NCBI GenBank assembly: GCA_004026145.2
Contig: CP034991.1
Coordinates: 8,530,711-8,594,710 of the forward strand
Length of the DNA stretch: 64,000 bases
Direction: 5' to 3'
Origin: Takifugu bimaculatus
Lineage: Eukaryota > Chordata > Actinopteri > Tetraodontiformes > Tetraodontidae
Shown here: in pieces, positions 26,001 to 38,600 of the stretch
Layout: each line of letters opens with the position of its first letter
Position numbering within the stretch: position 1 is the first letter of the stretch
The notes under the pieces: model-generated
The model's database searches: none
The model's input: only the letters and a program-made list of their open reading frames with translations
What the model was told of the DNA's origin: nothing
Position numbers and translations under genes: made by a program

Positions 26001-29000
26001 AGCAGAAATTCCACTTTCTTTTCAAACTTCTTTCAAAACTCTCAAAATACTTTTACTTCGGTCCAACATGCGACTCAGATATTGAGTCTCCACCTTGTAA
26101 ATGCAGCCCGACGTTAGTTTGACGCATCTGCCCATCTCTGCCTCTTCCAGTCCGCCCTTTCACACACGTGCACGTCTATTGAGACTCTCTCCACTCCCAA
26201 GACTACTTAAGTACGAGAGGCTAAAGAGTGGTTTAGACTGATGTGGAAAACCACAGATTGACCATTCCCACTAAAGTCCTGGTGATCATGTTTTACATGA
26301 ATAATTGAGATGTTACCACTGGAAGAGGGGATTGTAAAAGGAAGGATACGGTTTAGACAGCAATTACAGCAGTGTTCCATAGCGCCACTCCCCAGGAGAT
26401 TCTGGTTTGAAAAGTAAATGGCCATGTACTAATCCATGCATCGGAATTAAAAGCACATATTCAACTTTCCAGCCTTTGCTCCATCACTCTTCCCACCCTC
26501 GTTCCCTCTCCTGTCTCCTTGCAATAGGTGTCATTTTCATGGAAAGCCCTTCGTTTGAGCCTAACGTTGAAGCATTAAGCATTATTAATGCTCGATGGAC
26601 AGATCAAAGGTCGTGTTCATGGATAAAAGACCCCCAACGTTTGCTTGTTTTGTCACAGACGAGGAAGAGAAAACTCCCGTGTCACCTCACCCCATTTATT
26701 ACCATAGATCTAAAACTAAAAGCTGGCTAACACCTTATTCGCACACACAGATGTCTTCCTCTCCCAGGTCCAGAACCTCGTAGCAGATTTGGCTTGAGGA
26801 GGCAATTATGCACTCGTGTGTCTGTTGCTACTCCTGCATGAAGTGATTCATTTGAGAGGCCTGTTTCCACATTCCCAAGGCTCAGAGGCTCATTTTAGGG
26901 AGGGTGTAAGGCAGGAACCGGCTCCCCGTGTTTCCATGCCCAAGGAATGCTGTAAGAGGTACTGAACACAAGCCAAGAGAATATGTGTGAATATGAGTGA
27001 GAGAGTGCAACAATGCAGGATTGTTCTGGTTGATATCAGAAGCAGTTTCACATGTCGGATGCAAAAGTTCCTCCTGTTGATTTAGTACAAAGTCCATGAT
27101 GGAATGTTGGAAAAAGTATATCTTTGGTAACATAAATGGGTCAAGTTACCTGTACAGTGATGAATGGCAGCCCAGGTATGTTTTCTTCTTGCAACATTGA
27201 TAAGCAATGGGCTAGGAACTCAAATCAAAGGGCAGCCAGTGAGTCCAGAGGGTTGGGGATATAAATCAAAGATGGAAGTGTTGCATTGATCCCTCAAACG
27301 ATCAATACAGCTCCCACACGCGGCTCAATGTGTTTTGGTGCAGCTTCATTGGACCAGAACTGTGTAAAGCACAGAAACGTTTAGGGAGTTTCACGGCCGG
27401 CGTACATGCATGCACGTGCACACACAAAGCACCACATTCAAACAATCCATATATAGTGTCTCTCTGTATTCAGAGGACTAAAGAGATCCCTCGTGCAGAA
27501 GCTTTGGCTCCACGAGAAGGTTGCTCAGAGGAGAGCGAACGAAGAGTCGCAATGCTGGAACAAAACAACTGCAAGAGCGGCACGAGGCTCCGTTTCCACC
27601 GCCCGTTCTGTCCACCCGCGTCCCAACCTCCACAGTACGCCCAGCACTGTTTCCACAGGGAGCAGCAGGAGGATCCGGCACAATGTGCCGGCAAAGCCAA
27701 GCCTGAAAGAATCATTTAAAGTGTTTCTCGTGTGATTGCGCGACGAGCTCCACCTGGAACCGTCTCCAAAGGTGAAAATGCAGCCAATCTGGCATCAAAT
27801 GTGCTCACAGCCAAATACTCAAAAATAAAGTATTTGAAAGCATCTTCAACAGCCTGCAGCGAGGCCTGTGGGCTGCTCCAAAGCTAAAATATGAAACGAA
27901 AGTACATTTTTAGATCAATTCACCTCTCAAACACCTTTCATGGCGAGACGCTGTCGCGGGCGGTTACGCTTGTGCTGCAGCCATGTGACCAACTCTCTGA
28001 CCTCCAGCCCACTGCAGTAGCTTTCCAGCCCGGATCAATCCTGCATCCCACCTTCCCTCTTCCTCCTCTCGCTCTGTCTCATTATCTCTACCTCCTTCCC
28101 TCGCTCCCCCTCCCAATTTTGTCCCCTGGTAAAATGAAATAGGATTGGACTTACTGTGTTTTCCCTCTTTGGAGCCAGGAAGGCATCCCCTGAGGACACA
28201 AGCCTCTTGTTGAATAATCTCTCCCTGCATTTATCAACACATCTCGGAAAGAGCGGAACAAAGCAGAGGAAAACCTGCTCCCTGCTTTTATTGGAGTTTG
28301 AGTTCTGTTCCCAAGAAAAGTTTGGGAAGAGTCTTTTCTCAAGTTCTCCCAGTTTTTTATCACATTGATGCCAGTGATTGAAAAAGTGATATTTCTTCCT
28401 GCCTGCCTGACATAAAAAATGGGTGATGATTTCTTTCTCTTTGCTCTTTTGTCTTTCTGAACCTGCCTATGTCTGTTGCCCCCCAGTCCTGTTTAAAGCC
28501 AACAATTAAGTGTGTCATTACATGGGTCCTGATCCTTCTAACTTTGTTTGTGTACTGCACCAGTTCAATGCAACAACTGCACATTTCAGGACTGAATCTG
28601 AAGAGTTAAAGAACTGAACAACATCAGGCAAAGGTGGGTTAGTGCACGTGAAGGGGGATTTTTTTTGCCAATCAGTTCACTTTAAAATCTCTATCCTCCC
28701 TCTAAATGTTATTCTATTCAGTCGGTTTGATGTTCAAATGTCATATAAGTGCTTTTGCACCCAGGTTGCAGGGAAGCGTGGATCATTTTAGGACCATGTC
28801 AGTCATATTGGAGCAGCATCCTCCCTTCCCAATACTCCTGAGAGTTGGGCAGACAAGGACATTTCATCTGAAGGATGCTGAGGTGGGACAATCGTACAAC
28901 CCTTTCTGTCACCTTTTTAGCTAAATTACTTGCACATTATACAAAGAACAGACAAACAACAACCAAACTGAAAGCATAACGTGTTTCTTAATACAATGTT

Positions 29001-32000
29001 TCAATAAATAAACGCATCAAATCATTTTCAAGGTGTTCTAGGATGCAAGGGCATCCTGGAAGGATGTCTGAAACCACGTACTAGACTAAGGACATCGACT
29101 CAGACAGAGGACGCTTGAAGAAGAGCACACAGATGTGATTGTGTAGAACTCTCGTAAAGATTAAAAAAAAAAAAAAAAAACACCGAACTGTCAAGCCGGC
29201 AGTGACCAATGAAGTGTCTAATGGAGGCTTTCTCCTGCAGAAAGCACCACTCAAAGAGCAGAATATCAGAGGAATGGAAGAGCTAAGTGTCCAGACAGCT
29301 GCTGGGCTACTGTCAGCGCTCCCATACGGTGCATGTGTGTGTGCACGTGCTGCTCATCGAGCTGTTGACCTTGGTGGGGCATAACACAGCCACAGATAAT
29401 GAGTTTTAACATTCTATTTCATCTCTCTCAGTGAGGAGGTGCACAGCAGACACCTGAGGGCTAAAGGTCAAGGAAAGCCACTCAGCCTGTAGCCACGCAG
29501 CAAGCAGGTAATTATTAGGACAATCATCAAATGGACAGCAAGCAATCGCGCTTCCAAACGTTCATCCCTGTTGGAATGAAGAAACAGTTTCGGTTTTACC
29601 AGTCAGGCTTAGCAGGTGCAAACAACATGCCTTTAATTATCATAATTAGTGGTTATGCATGGAGAGATGCAGTCATTTGAAAGTCACATGACCAGAAAAT
29701 CTATTTGATTCCATACAAACTCAAATCTCTGATTAGTCAAGAGAACAACAACAACAGAATGTCCATTGTGTGCTTGTACCCCCGGTAATTTAAATTTCCA
29801 GTAGTTAAATATCAGTACAAATCTTCCTCATAATCTTCAAATAATTAGTGTTATTTTTGGCACTGCGCTTCCGTGAGTCTGACACTCGGTCGGAGTCCAT
29901 TAGGCACACAAATGAGCTTTTAAAAGCTCATTTAAATATCTCACATCTTTGTTCTACCAGACTAATGGACACGGATCCTCGGCTTGGCGTGTTGCCTGTG
30001 TGGCAGGACGCCGTCAGGACGGGCAGTTGACAGCTGATTTAGTGGATTGTACGACGGCTTTGTTTGGGCTCCGCTAACACAAGGAAACATGTCACAGCTG
30101 GGTGGGTGCCAAGTGAAGGCAGTCGCTCGTATCCAACACGGGCCTCGTGCAGCCAATGAGGTCCACTAATGTTGTGCTGAGTTTAATTGAGCGTTCGGTG
30201 TTCCGTTTAGGCTTACATCTTCATCGGCCATGCGAGAGGCCGTTTCTCTAAAACGCCACCGAGACTCAGATCACACGGTTACGGTCGGAGACTAAAACAC
30301 TTTATGCTGCACTTTAAGCTCGTGTTGCTTATGAAACGTGCACCAGAAGAGCCAGAATCACTCACTGCGTAAATGTCCCAGCTTAATTCTGACAGCAAAT
30401 CGGGACTTAATAACGCAGCAAATGTCTCATGCAACAGGGCCTTAAATAGATCCTAAAGGTCAATAACAGCAGCACCCAACCCTGTACCTGCAGAGGGTTA
30501 GGGTCTGTACCTGCAGAGGGTTAGGGTCTGTACCTGCAGAGGGTTAGGGTCTGTACCTGCAGAGGCTTAGGGTCTGTACCTGCAGAGGGAGTCCTGGCGG
30601 CAGAGCGTGCGCAGCTCCAAACAGTTGGGTTTGTCTTTGTCGTTGTAGGAGCAGTCCGGCACGATGGTCTGCCTCCGCCGCTCCGCACAGCCCTCCGTCT
30701 GGCAGGGGCAGAAAAGAAGCCGGTGGCTGAACTCGGGAGGCACGCGATCCAAGAAGGAGCGCAGCGCTTTATGGCAGCGCTTCCTGCTGCACGTTTCTCC
30801 CCTGTTGGGATCCTCTTTGATGCAGATGCCGATGAAGGTGGAACGCTGCCTCTTGCAGCTGCCGTTGAGGTTGCAGGCTTTGACGGCGTCCAGACAGGGG
30901 TTGCAGTTCTTCTCCGGGTCCAGACAGTTGAACCCTTTTGGTGCCACTGTGAGCATCCCTGAAAGCAGACAGCAAGCAGAGCGCCGTGGTCACGGACAGC
31001 AACAGACTGGGAATAAACTTGAGCTCTCTAATGACTGTTATAGAATAGAAACTGGAACAAGTGAGGTTTCACCAGCAGGTTCGCTGAATCGATACCTTCA
31101 ATCTCGACCAAAGATAACTAAATAAATAAAAGCTACGGTCAACCGATAAAACAGAATCCGTTGGTCTCCTCCCTCACAGCAAAAGTTGGGCTTGAACACA
31201 GAAACCTTTCGATATCGTTGGGGGCTGAAGGAGCTGAGGAAAGCCTGCAGTTTTTAATTAAATCACTTGCAGAACTTAAATGGAATTCTAATTTATTTGT
31301 CTCCAATTTGCAGTTGAATGTTGGGTAATTCATTCCCAGGTAATGCTGGAACCTTTTCACAGTATTAGTTGTTGTAAAGTGGATGAAGAGATTAAATGCA
31401 AATATGGAAGAATGGGGAAAAATCTAAAAACGGCTCTAAATGCAGCAGCCTCTGGATTTCTCCTCAATAACTGTTAAACTAAAGTGAATCTTGTTTCTTT
31501 GAGTGTGAATATCCGAGTGGTACCTTGAACACGGGAAGAGGAGATGTTCCATGTTTCCCAAAAGTTCCTGTTTCATGGTTCTGCACCATAAATGTGTGAT
31601 ACACAATCCTGGAAGTCTCATTGGTGCTGTGACGTCCTCTATGATGCTCCTGTGGCTTCCCTCCTATGTAACTGTCTCATTCTCCCATTTCTCCTCATCT
31701 CTGGATGAGCTCCACTTTCATTCTGAGCTTGACTGGATGTTCCAGCCATTGATATTTGTTCTTTACTCACTGCACTCTCGCCAGAACTATCCACCATTTC
31801 ATTACCTTCAAATCCTATATGGCTTCTCCTGCTTCTTCTTTTGTCATTTTATGGCAGTTGGGAAACAGCTTGTAGGTGCATTACTGCCCCCTTCTGGACT
31901 GGAGTGTGGAGCATTAAGGTCGAAGGTTGATAACTAAGCCGTTACTTCTTAAAACCTAAAACAAATCTCTCCACATGTTCCCTGGACTTCTCTGATCCCA

Positions 32001-35000
32001 ACCATGATCCTAATCCTAATCCTGCCTGTGTTTCCCTCTTTTGTGGTTCTTTCAGCCTGGTCCTGCTCAAGGTTTCTTCCTGATAAATTGAGAGTTTTTC
32101 TTGCCATTGTTTCTTGTTGGGGGGGGGTCAGGCCCTGGGATTCTGGAAAGGGCCTAGAAGCAATTTTGATTGTAACAGAGGCGATATAAATAAACATGAA
32201 TTGAAATGAATGAAATAATCTCATCGTCTCCACCCTTGTCTTTGAATTAAGCCCCGGTCTTTGTCTTGCAGGCTCATCTTGTAGCGGCGTTGGTGTCCAA
32301 GCTTGGTTTCCTTTGCTAATCTAAAGTCTATGGTTAGTTTGACCATAACTTTGACCGACCTTCTGCTGTCTGCCCATTTTGTACTTTTGCCTTTGTTGCT
32401 TCACCTCCTGTGTGCCGACCTGTTTCTGCCTTATTAAAAGCCTTTTGATTCTTGCCCTTTGCTGGAGTTGAGCCTGGTACATGGAGCGTGGAGATGCAGG
32501 TCAGTGCAAACAACACTAAATAATACAACATCTGTGCAAAGTGCACATCATAATAAGCTCTGCATAATACGATCCACTTACTGAAGGGTTCACAAGTGGT
32601 GAAATAAAAATACGTTTCATCCGATCAATACTTGGAAAGACGGTCCATCGGGGGGCACATTTCATGGACAATCTTCAGTATGTGATTGGGTTCCTCTTTA
32701 TGTTCAGGAGATGCTGCCTTTATTCCAGCAGCACAAAACCTTTTCTTGACGTATCGGCGTAATAAACCAGAGTCTGTGCTCACTTGTGGTGTCCAGCTCT
32801 GTATATTGAGGCTATATTAGACAATTTAACCTCTCTCCTCTGTAGATAATGATATTTCAGAGGTCACAACACCATGGTGACATGCAGAAAGAATCATTTC
32901 TTATTCAACAGAACCAATCACACGCGGCGCCTCTCAGACAGCCGCGAGCAGGAAAAGGGCCATTTATTTTAGAGGGGCGTGCTTGAAATGTTGTATTGTT
33001 TAAAAGAGGAGCATCACATCAATCCTGGAAACAAGGATGCATGGAGCACATCACGCCCCACCAAATTAATGAGTTTTGATTTCTGATTGCGACTGATGAA
33101 ACTCCATCTGCCCTTGAAGAACAGCCACCTCGTTCCTTGAGACAGATCACCTGTTTTCTGTTGACTGAGGCTTCATTTCTTAAGGATTCCATATTTCCAT
33201 ATTGCAGAGTGAAACACTTCTTGGGATCAAGCGTCCGCACAAGTGCCTTTTCCCCCTGTGTCACAGAACCTGTGCATCCTTCTAGGCTCTTAAAGGAGAG
33301 GACAGACACTCAACAGCAGATATTTGCCAGTAAAAATCTCTTTCTTGTTGGCGTAAGAACACGTGAGACGGTGCTCCCAAATTACTTATGCAACACTAGA
33401 AAGCTAATTAAAAAAGCAAGCTAATTAGCCGACCTTGTCAAAGCAGCATCTGTCGACTGATCAGTGATAACAGGGACTAAAAGATGCGTTGTTCTCGGCC
33501 AGAGGATGCCGGGTCAAGCCTTCCTCCTGGAGCGGGCCGGGCTGAGCCGGGCGGCAGCGGCTGCAGGTGTGGCGAGGCCGCGCGGCTCAAGCTACATTAC
33601 ATTGATGGATTACAGCTGCTAAATCTACCTTGGCCATCTGCAGGCTCTAATGTGGGCCACTGGGGGGTCCAGGATGAAAAGGGAGAAGGATGAGCTACTA
33701 AGATTTATCTGACCAAACAGGGCTGAGGCTCCTTCTCACACAGCACCCATGGACAGGTTTTTGCTACCACTGATTGGCCAGCCGAGATTGAATTTGGTGC
33801 TCAACCCAAATAGATGTCTCGGGGGCAACACAAGACGCAAAGCCCACTTGATGACTGTGACGTGGCACAAACAGGATGATGGAAAGAGACAGAGGAAGGA
33901 AGCAACAAAGTGAAGATGGGTGAGGAAGAGCGCGGCGTTACACAGTTATAATTGATTTTCTGAGTGCATTACTATGGAGGTTTTTGCCAAATATATTGGG
34001 CCATAATGTGAGGAGAAAGGGCTTGATAAGAGGCATGAAAATGGAGAAGCTTTATGGGGGGCTGATGGCAGCAGCTGATCCTGACAGATAGAAACATGAG
34101 ATGACACAAACTGGGCGCAGATTTGACAGCCATTTACGAAGACACGCCATGGCGCTTTCAATTAATCCGGCCTAATTCAGGAAAGCTGTGACTCTTGTGC
34201 TCGGAATAATTAACCCAGCCCACCAGCAATGCAATCAGCAGTTCACAACAGTTTACACGGATCTCTCCTCAGAACCGGAGCGCTGTACAGTACATTAATG
34301 AGCCGGTGGCCGGATGGAAAACAGCTACACGGCCAGTTGATTAATGGGGGTAATAAATCTATAATCGATCAGTGTCATAAGCAGCAGAAAATATAATCTG
34401 TTGCTTTTTCCCACCCTATTTAAACCTTTTTACTCAAAATGAAAAAAAAAAAAGATTTTGACCAAGAGTTTGCTGTTTTTTCCGACATTTTACCAAACAA
34501 CGGCGAATATTGTGGATTTAACTCCATAAAGCCTGAGGCACTAAATAATTGCTAAATAAGAGGTGACATCTCAAAAAGAGATTCGTGTAATTTAGAAACT
34601 AATGAGAGGACAACAGAAGTCGTCTTATGTTGTTTATTCATGATCGCCTTTGTGGGCCTAAAAATGCGACCTTATAAAAATTGTGCCAGCAGCAGTTAAA
34701 GCAGCGGCCCGGCCCCCGGTGGTGTGGCCCGGCCCCCGGTGGTGCCGCTTGGCTGTAAACAGGGTTTTAATAGGCCTCTCTGCTCTGGAGCATCGTAAAT
34801 GAAATCGCACCATAGAGAAGCAGATATTCCTCCTGCACGTGCAGCCCACAGGAAGATAAAGAATAAAAAAATGGGAGGAGGCAGAAAGGAGAGCGGCCGG
34901 GGATGGTAGCGTTCCTGGGGGAAATAAACGAGAGTGGTGGGGGACACTGCATCTGTGGAGGAGAAGCTGATAAAAAAGAAAGCACAGATGGATTTCAACC

Positions 35001-35545
35001 CCCCCCCCAAGAGCTTCCCTACTCTGTAATTGTTCTCTGTCTGGCTAATTTGAATTGTGCATTTTATATATCATGTCATACTCGAGGGACGCTGTGCTGC
35101 GGAAGTTCATCCCAGGTTAGCAAGAGGCTCTTGGCTCAGAGTAATGTTCTCAGTAATTAGGAAAGGTGCCAAAGTTTGCATTTAATACGGCCCTGGGAGT
35201 GCGTGTGTGTGCACGCTTGTTAGGGAAGTCTTCAGCCGGGCCCCCGAGGAGCATGTCAAGCATCTCCGTGTCAAAGGCCTCATCCGTCATTAGCTCAGCA
35301 CCCCGAGGAGATCCTGGAGCAGCAAAGATGCTCCGACGTCGGCGTTCCCAAACTCCCAAACTGCTTCCAAGGATCAACTGAATTTGTAGCTTTGAGCAGG
35401 AAACTACTGGCACCACATGAAGCAGTGGGAGGAGCGATAAGAAGGCAAAAGATTTGGCTGTGAAAAAAGCATTTGCAGAGGATGTAAAGAAGCGTCCAAG
35501 GGGATTTTAAATCATTGTAAACATAGTAAACATAGTGCTTAGTGC

Positions 35546-35607
<62 letters not shown>

Positions 35608-38600
35608 TGCTGTTTTATGGCCTTTTGCCCTCAGTGCACTCAGTCAACTATACATGGAGGAACATTATAGTGATCATTTGCTTAAAACAAGTAAAGAAAA
35701 AGACGTCCTTGGACTATTCAATGTTTTAATTGAATTTCTAAGATAAATGCAAGACTGCAAACGATGATATTAAGCTTTGACTGTCTCCGGTGGCACAAGC
35801 TCGGCTTCAGCTGAGGGTAAACTGATTAGGAAGAGGACTAACGACACATATAAACGAGCTAATGTAAATGCACGCAGGTGCGTCAGCAAGAGCTGCACAA
35901 ACAGAAAAAACCCGCCGCCGAAATAAGGAGAGCCGAGCGTTTGCATAAGTAATCATAATTGTTCAGAGACAATTTGAGGAAGTCAAGCATTTGGAAAGCA
36001 TGCTGAGCACGACCGTACGGCCGCTCTGATTCTCTGAGCTGCAGAAACGAGCTGCTGCATTTAATTGGATGGCGAGCACAAAAAGCTGAGAGGTGAGCGG
36101 CTTAGTGCTGGGAGTCAGAGGGTCTCGCTAAGGAACGTTCAACTTTATTCCTGCAGGGATCTCTGAACGCTGCCCTCTGCTCCCAATAAGTTAATTACCT
36201 GAGTAGCAGGTCAAAGAGACGGAATACATTACATGTGGAGCATGTGGAGAGTTAAAGTCAAGGGTTTCTGTCATTTAGTGTGCATTATGTTATAGAATAC
36301 TTGACTATTAATCTGAGGCCTAAATAATGACAATATTTATTTTGAAAATAAGAAAAAGCTGAATTGCAGCAAAATTGATGTAATGAGCTGTCACAATGCA
36401 ACACCAAGACAACATCAACACGGACACAGCACGACTATTAGAGATGGTTTCCTATATAAATGCAGAATATGTTTATTCTGAATGGGTCGAGGGTCCCACC
36501 ACCTCTCTGAATGTTAATATTATTGCTAATTATTAATTGGTACCTGCAGTAACGTTAAGTGATTGGACAGGATTTGGAAGCACACACATCGTCCTGTCTC
36601 TCAGTGGCGTATAGGAAGGTGGAGCAGAAGATCAGGCTCCTATAGCTCAGACCCTGGTACTGTGCCTGGTCCTCAAGCTTCTCCCAGTGGCCTCCATCAT
36701 ACCTGACATCCAGGAGGAGATGGGACCCAGAACCCAATGGGCTCTCTGACGGAGCTCCGCAGAGCCGAGAGAGCTCCAGAGGGTCATCGATTACGTTCTT
36801 TAAGTTTTGACCTTTGGCTCATGTCTGGAAGGAACCGGCCCCACTCATCACCTGCCCAACACCACCCCTACGCTGGGAGCAGCATGGGGGTCTAGGGATG
36901 TTTTCAGTGGCTGGGTTAGGGTTAGGGTTAGGGTTAGGGTTAGGGTTAGGGTTAGGGTTAACCCTAACCCTAAAGAATAACAATATGCTTACAGAAAAGC
37001 TGATCCAGAGCACTCCACGTACATTATATAAGGACAGTAAGGTCATCAGCACGGCTTGTGTAGGTCATTCTCACAACATACACTAAAGAAAAAGTTGAAC
37101 TTCCTGGACTTTAAAATGGGGATTTACTTCCATGTAGGGCCATGTTGAGTTCTGCTGCGTCATATCTATGATAGCATATATAATATAGAGCAGTTGGGAT
37201 AATCGCATAGCAAATATTGAACAGAACTCTCTCGTCTCTTCTGACACGGCCCACAGGTGGAGAACTGATGCACGTAGTCCAACCAAGTCACGGCAAGACA
37301 TCGTCCAATGACATCATCCCTGGCTGCGTTCACGCCATCGAGGCGAAGGAGCGCCTCGGGTTCCGTGTGGTGTCTCTGCCCGGACACGTGCAGCTCTCGT
37401 AGGGTGGAACATGGGAAAGACGCCCCAGACAGTAAATGTTGGGCTTTTGAAACTTAAGCAGAAAGATACTGTATAGAATTCTTTTTTCCATACCTTTGTC
37501 TCTTATCTCACACACACACACACACATCTTATTCTTAAATCTTAAAAAGATTATTTTTCAATTTCCTCCCTTTCCGTGGTGAGTACACACTCCCCCGTCC
37601 TCATCAGACAGCAGATATCATGAACTCCCCGTGTCTCAAGACACTTTAACATTTATGGGAATGATTATTAAAATATGTGTGGCTTAAGTAATTGAACTGA
37701 GAATACACAAGTGTGGAATTACTGTTGTGTTGTGCCCGTGCTGCTTTTGTACCACAATCAATTACTTTGTCCTCAGAAATGAGGAATAATGAGGAAAGCT
37801 TGCGGCTAAAGAGGTTTCAAAGACCAAATCCAATATTGCACCTTGGAGTGACTGAAGGAAAGAGCTGTGAGTCCCAGTTATATCCTAACGCATAGGTCCA
37901 CTTTACTCTGGTTAAACTGGGAATTTGGCCTGCTGACCTAAAGTATCTGCTCTTCAATTACTGGATTTTGCAGGTTTTCTGTCTCCAGACAACTTGGAGA
38001 TTATTCAGCAAGTTCAAATGGGTTTATTTCTGAGAAGCCAGGACCTGACTGGTGTAACACTTCAGAGATAAAGCGGCCAGCTCAGTTTTCTCCTTATAAC
38101 AGGAAAAATCTCGGGAGTTTGAGCCTAAATAGATTCCTCTGGAAATGGATTGAAAAGCTAAATTAGAAAATATAAGAATGTGTTTTCAAACAGAGTCAAT
38201 GTTTCTAATTTCCACTTTTCCTGAAGCTGTGCCTCCTGATAAGAGCTCTATTGATTAGGGATACTTGGTCAGAAATCGCCCCTCGGATGGCGGGAGTGTT
38301 AGCGGTCGGGTTGGGAAAGACTCAATAAGTGAGAAAATTCACCTCAGGACTTCCCAAATATTCCTGCATGATGTCGTTGATGGTTGGAATGCTGCTGAGG
38401 AATGTTGATGGAGGTTCTATTGTTGTTATTAACCTCTAGTTCACCTGTAGGAAAAGGTGCCTCCCTCACGAGCGAAGGTCAAAGCTGCAGTACCTGAGGA
38501 GATGGAGGCCAAGCGGAAGGTGTCGGGCTGCCGGTTTGCTGCTACGGGTTCGTATGGGGAGGAATCGGCCACGTCTCCACCTGAAACAACAGCAAAGACA

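Larger units (their letters stand above)
30959..38493 (-). other. gfra2 intron 3
   Basis: 7.5 kb, no other exon. It contains a fish interspersed repeat (about 31985-32220), a possible second repeat (32250-32500), a CA tract (35549-35604), a head-to-head telomeric junction (36913-36973) and a short CA run (37508-37527). A G+C-rich patch lies at 33520-33595. Confidence 0.6.

Noticed and set aside
36555..36800. Minus-strand open stretch (WEKLEDQAQYQGLSYRSLIF)
   Set aside because: Protein-like but unrecognised; could be an old transposon or pseudogene fragment. Too weak to list as a feature.
37217..37402. Open stretches on both strands (ALLRLDGVNAARDDVIGRCL on the minus strand)
   Set aside because: Possible old dispersed-element fragment, but no domain, splice sites or ends could be shown.
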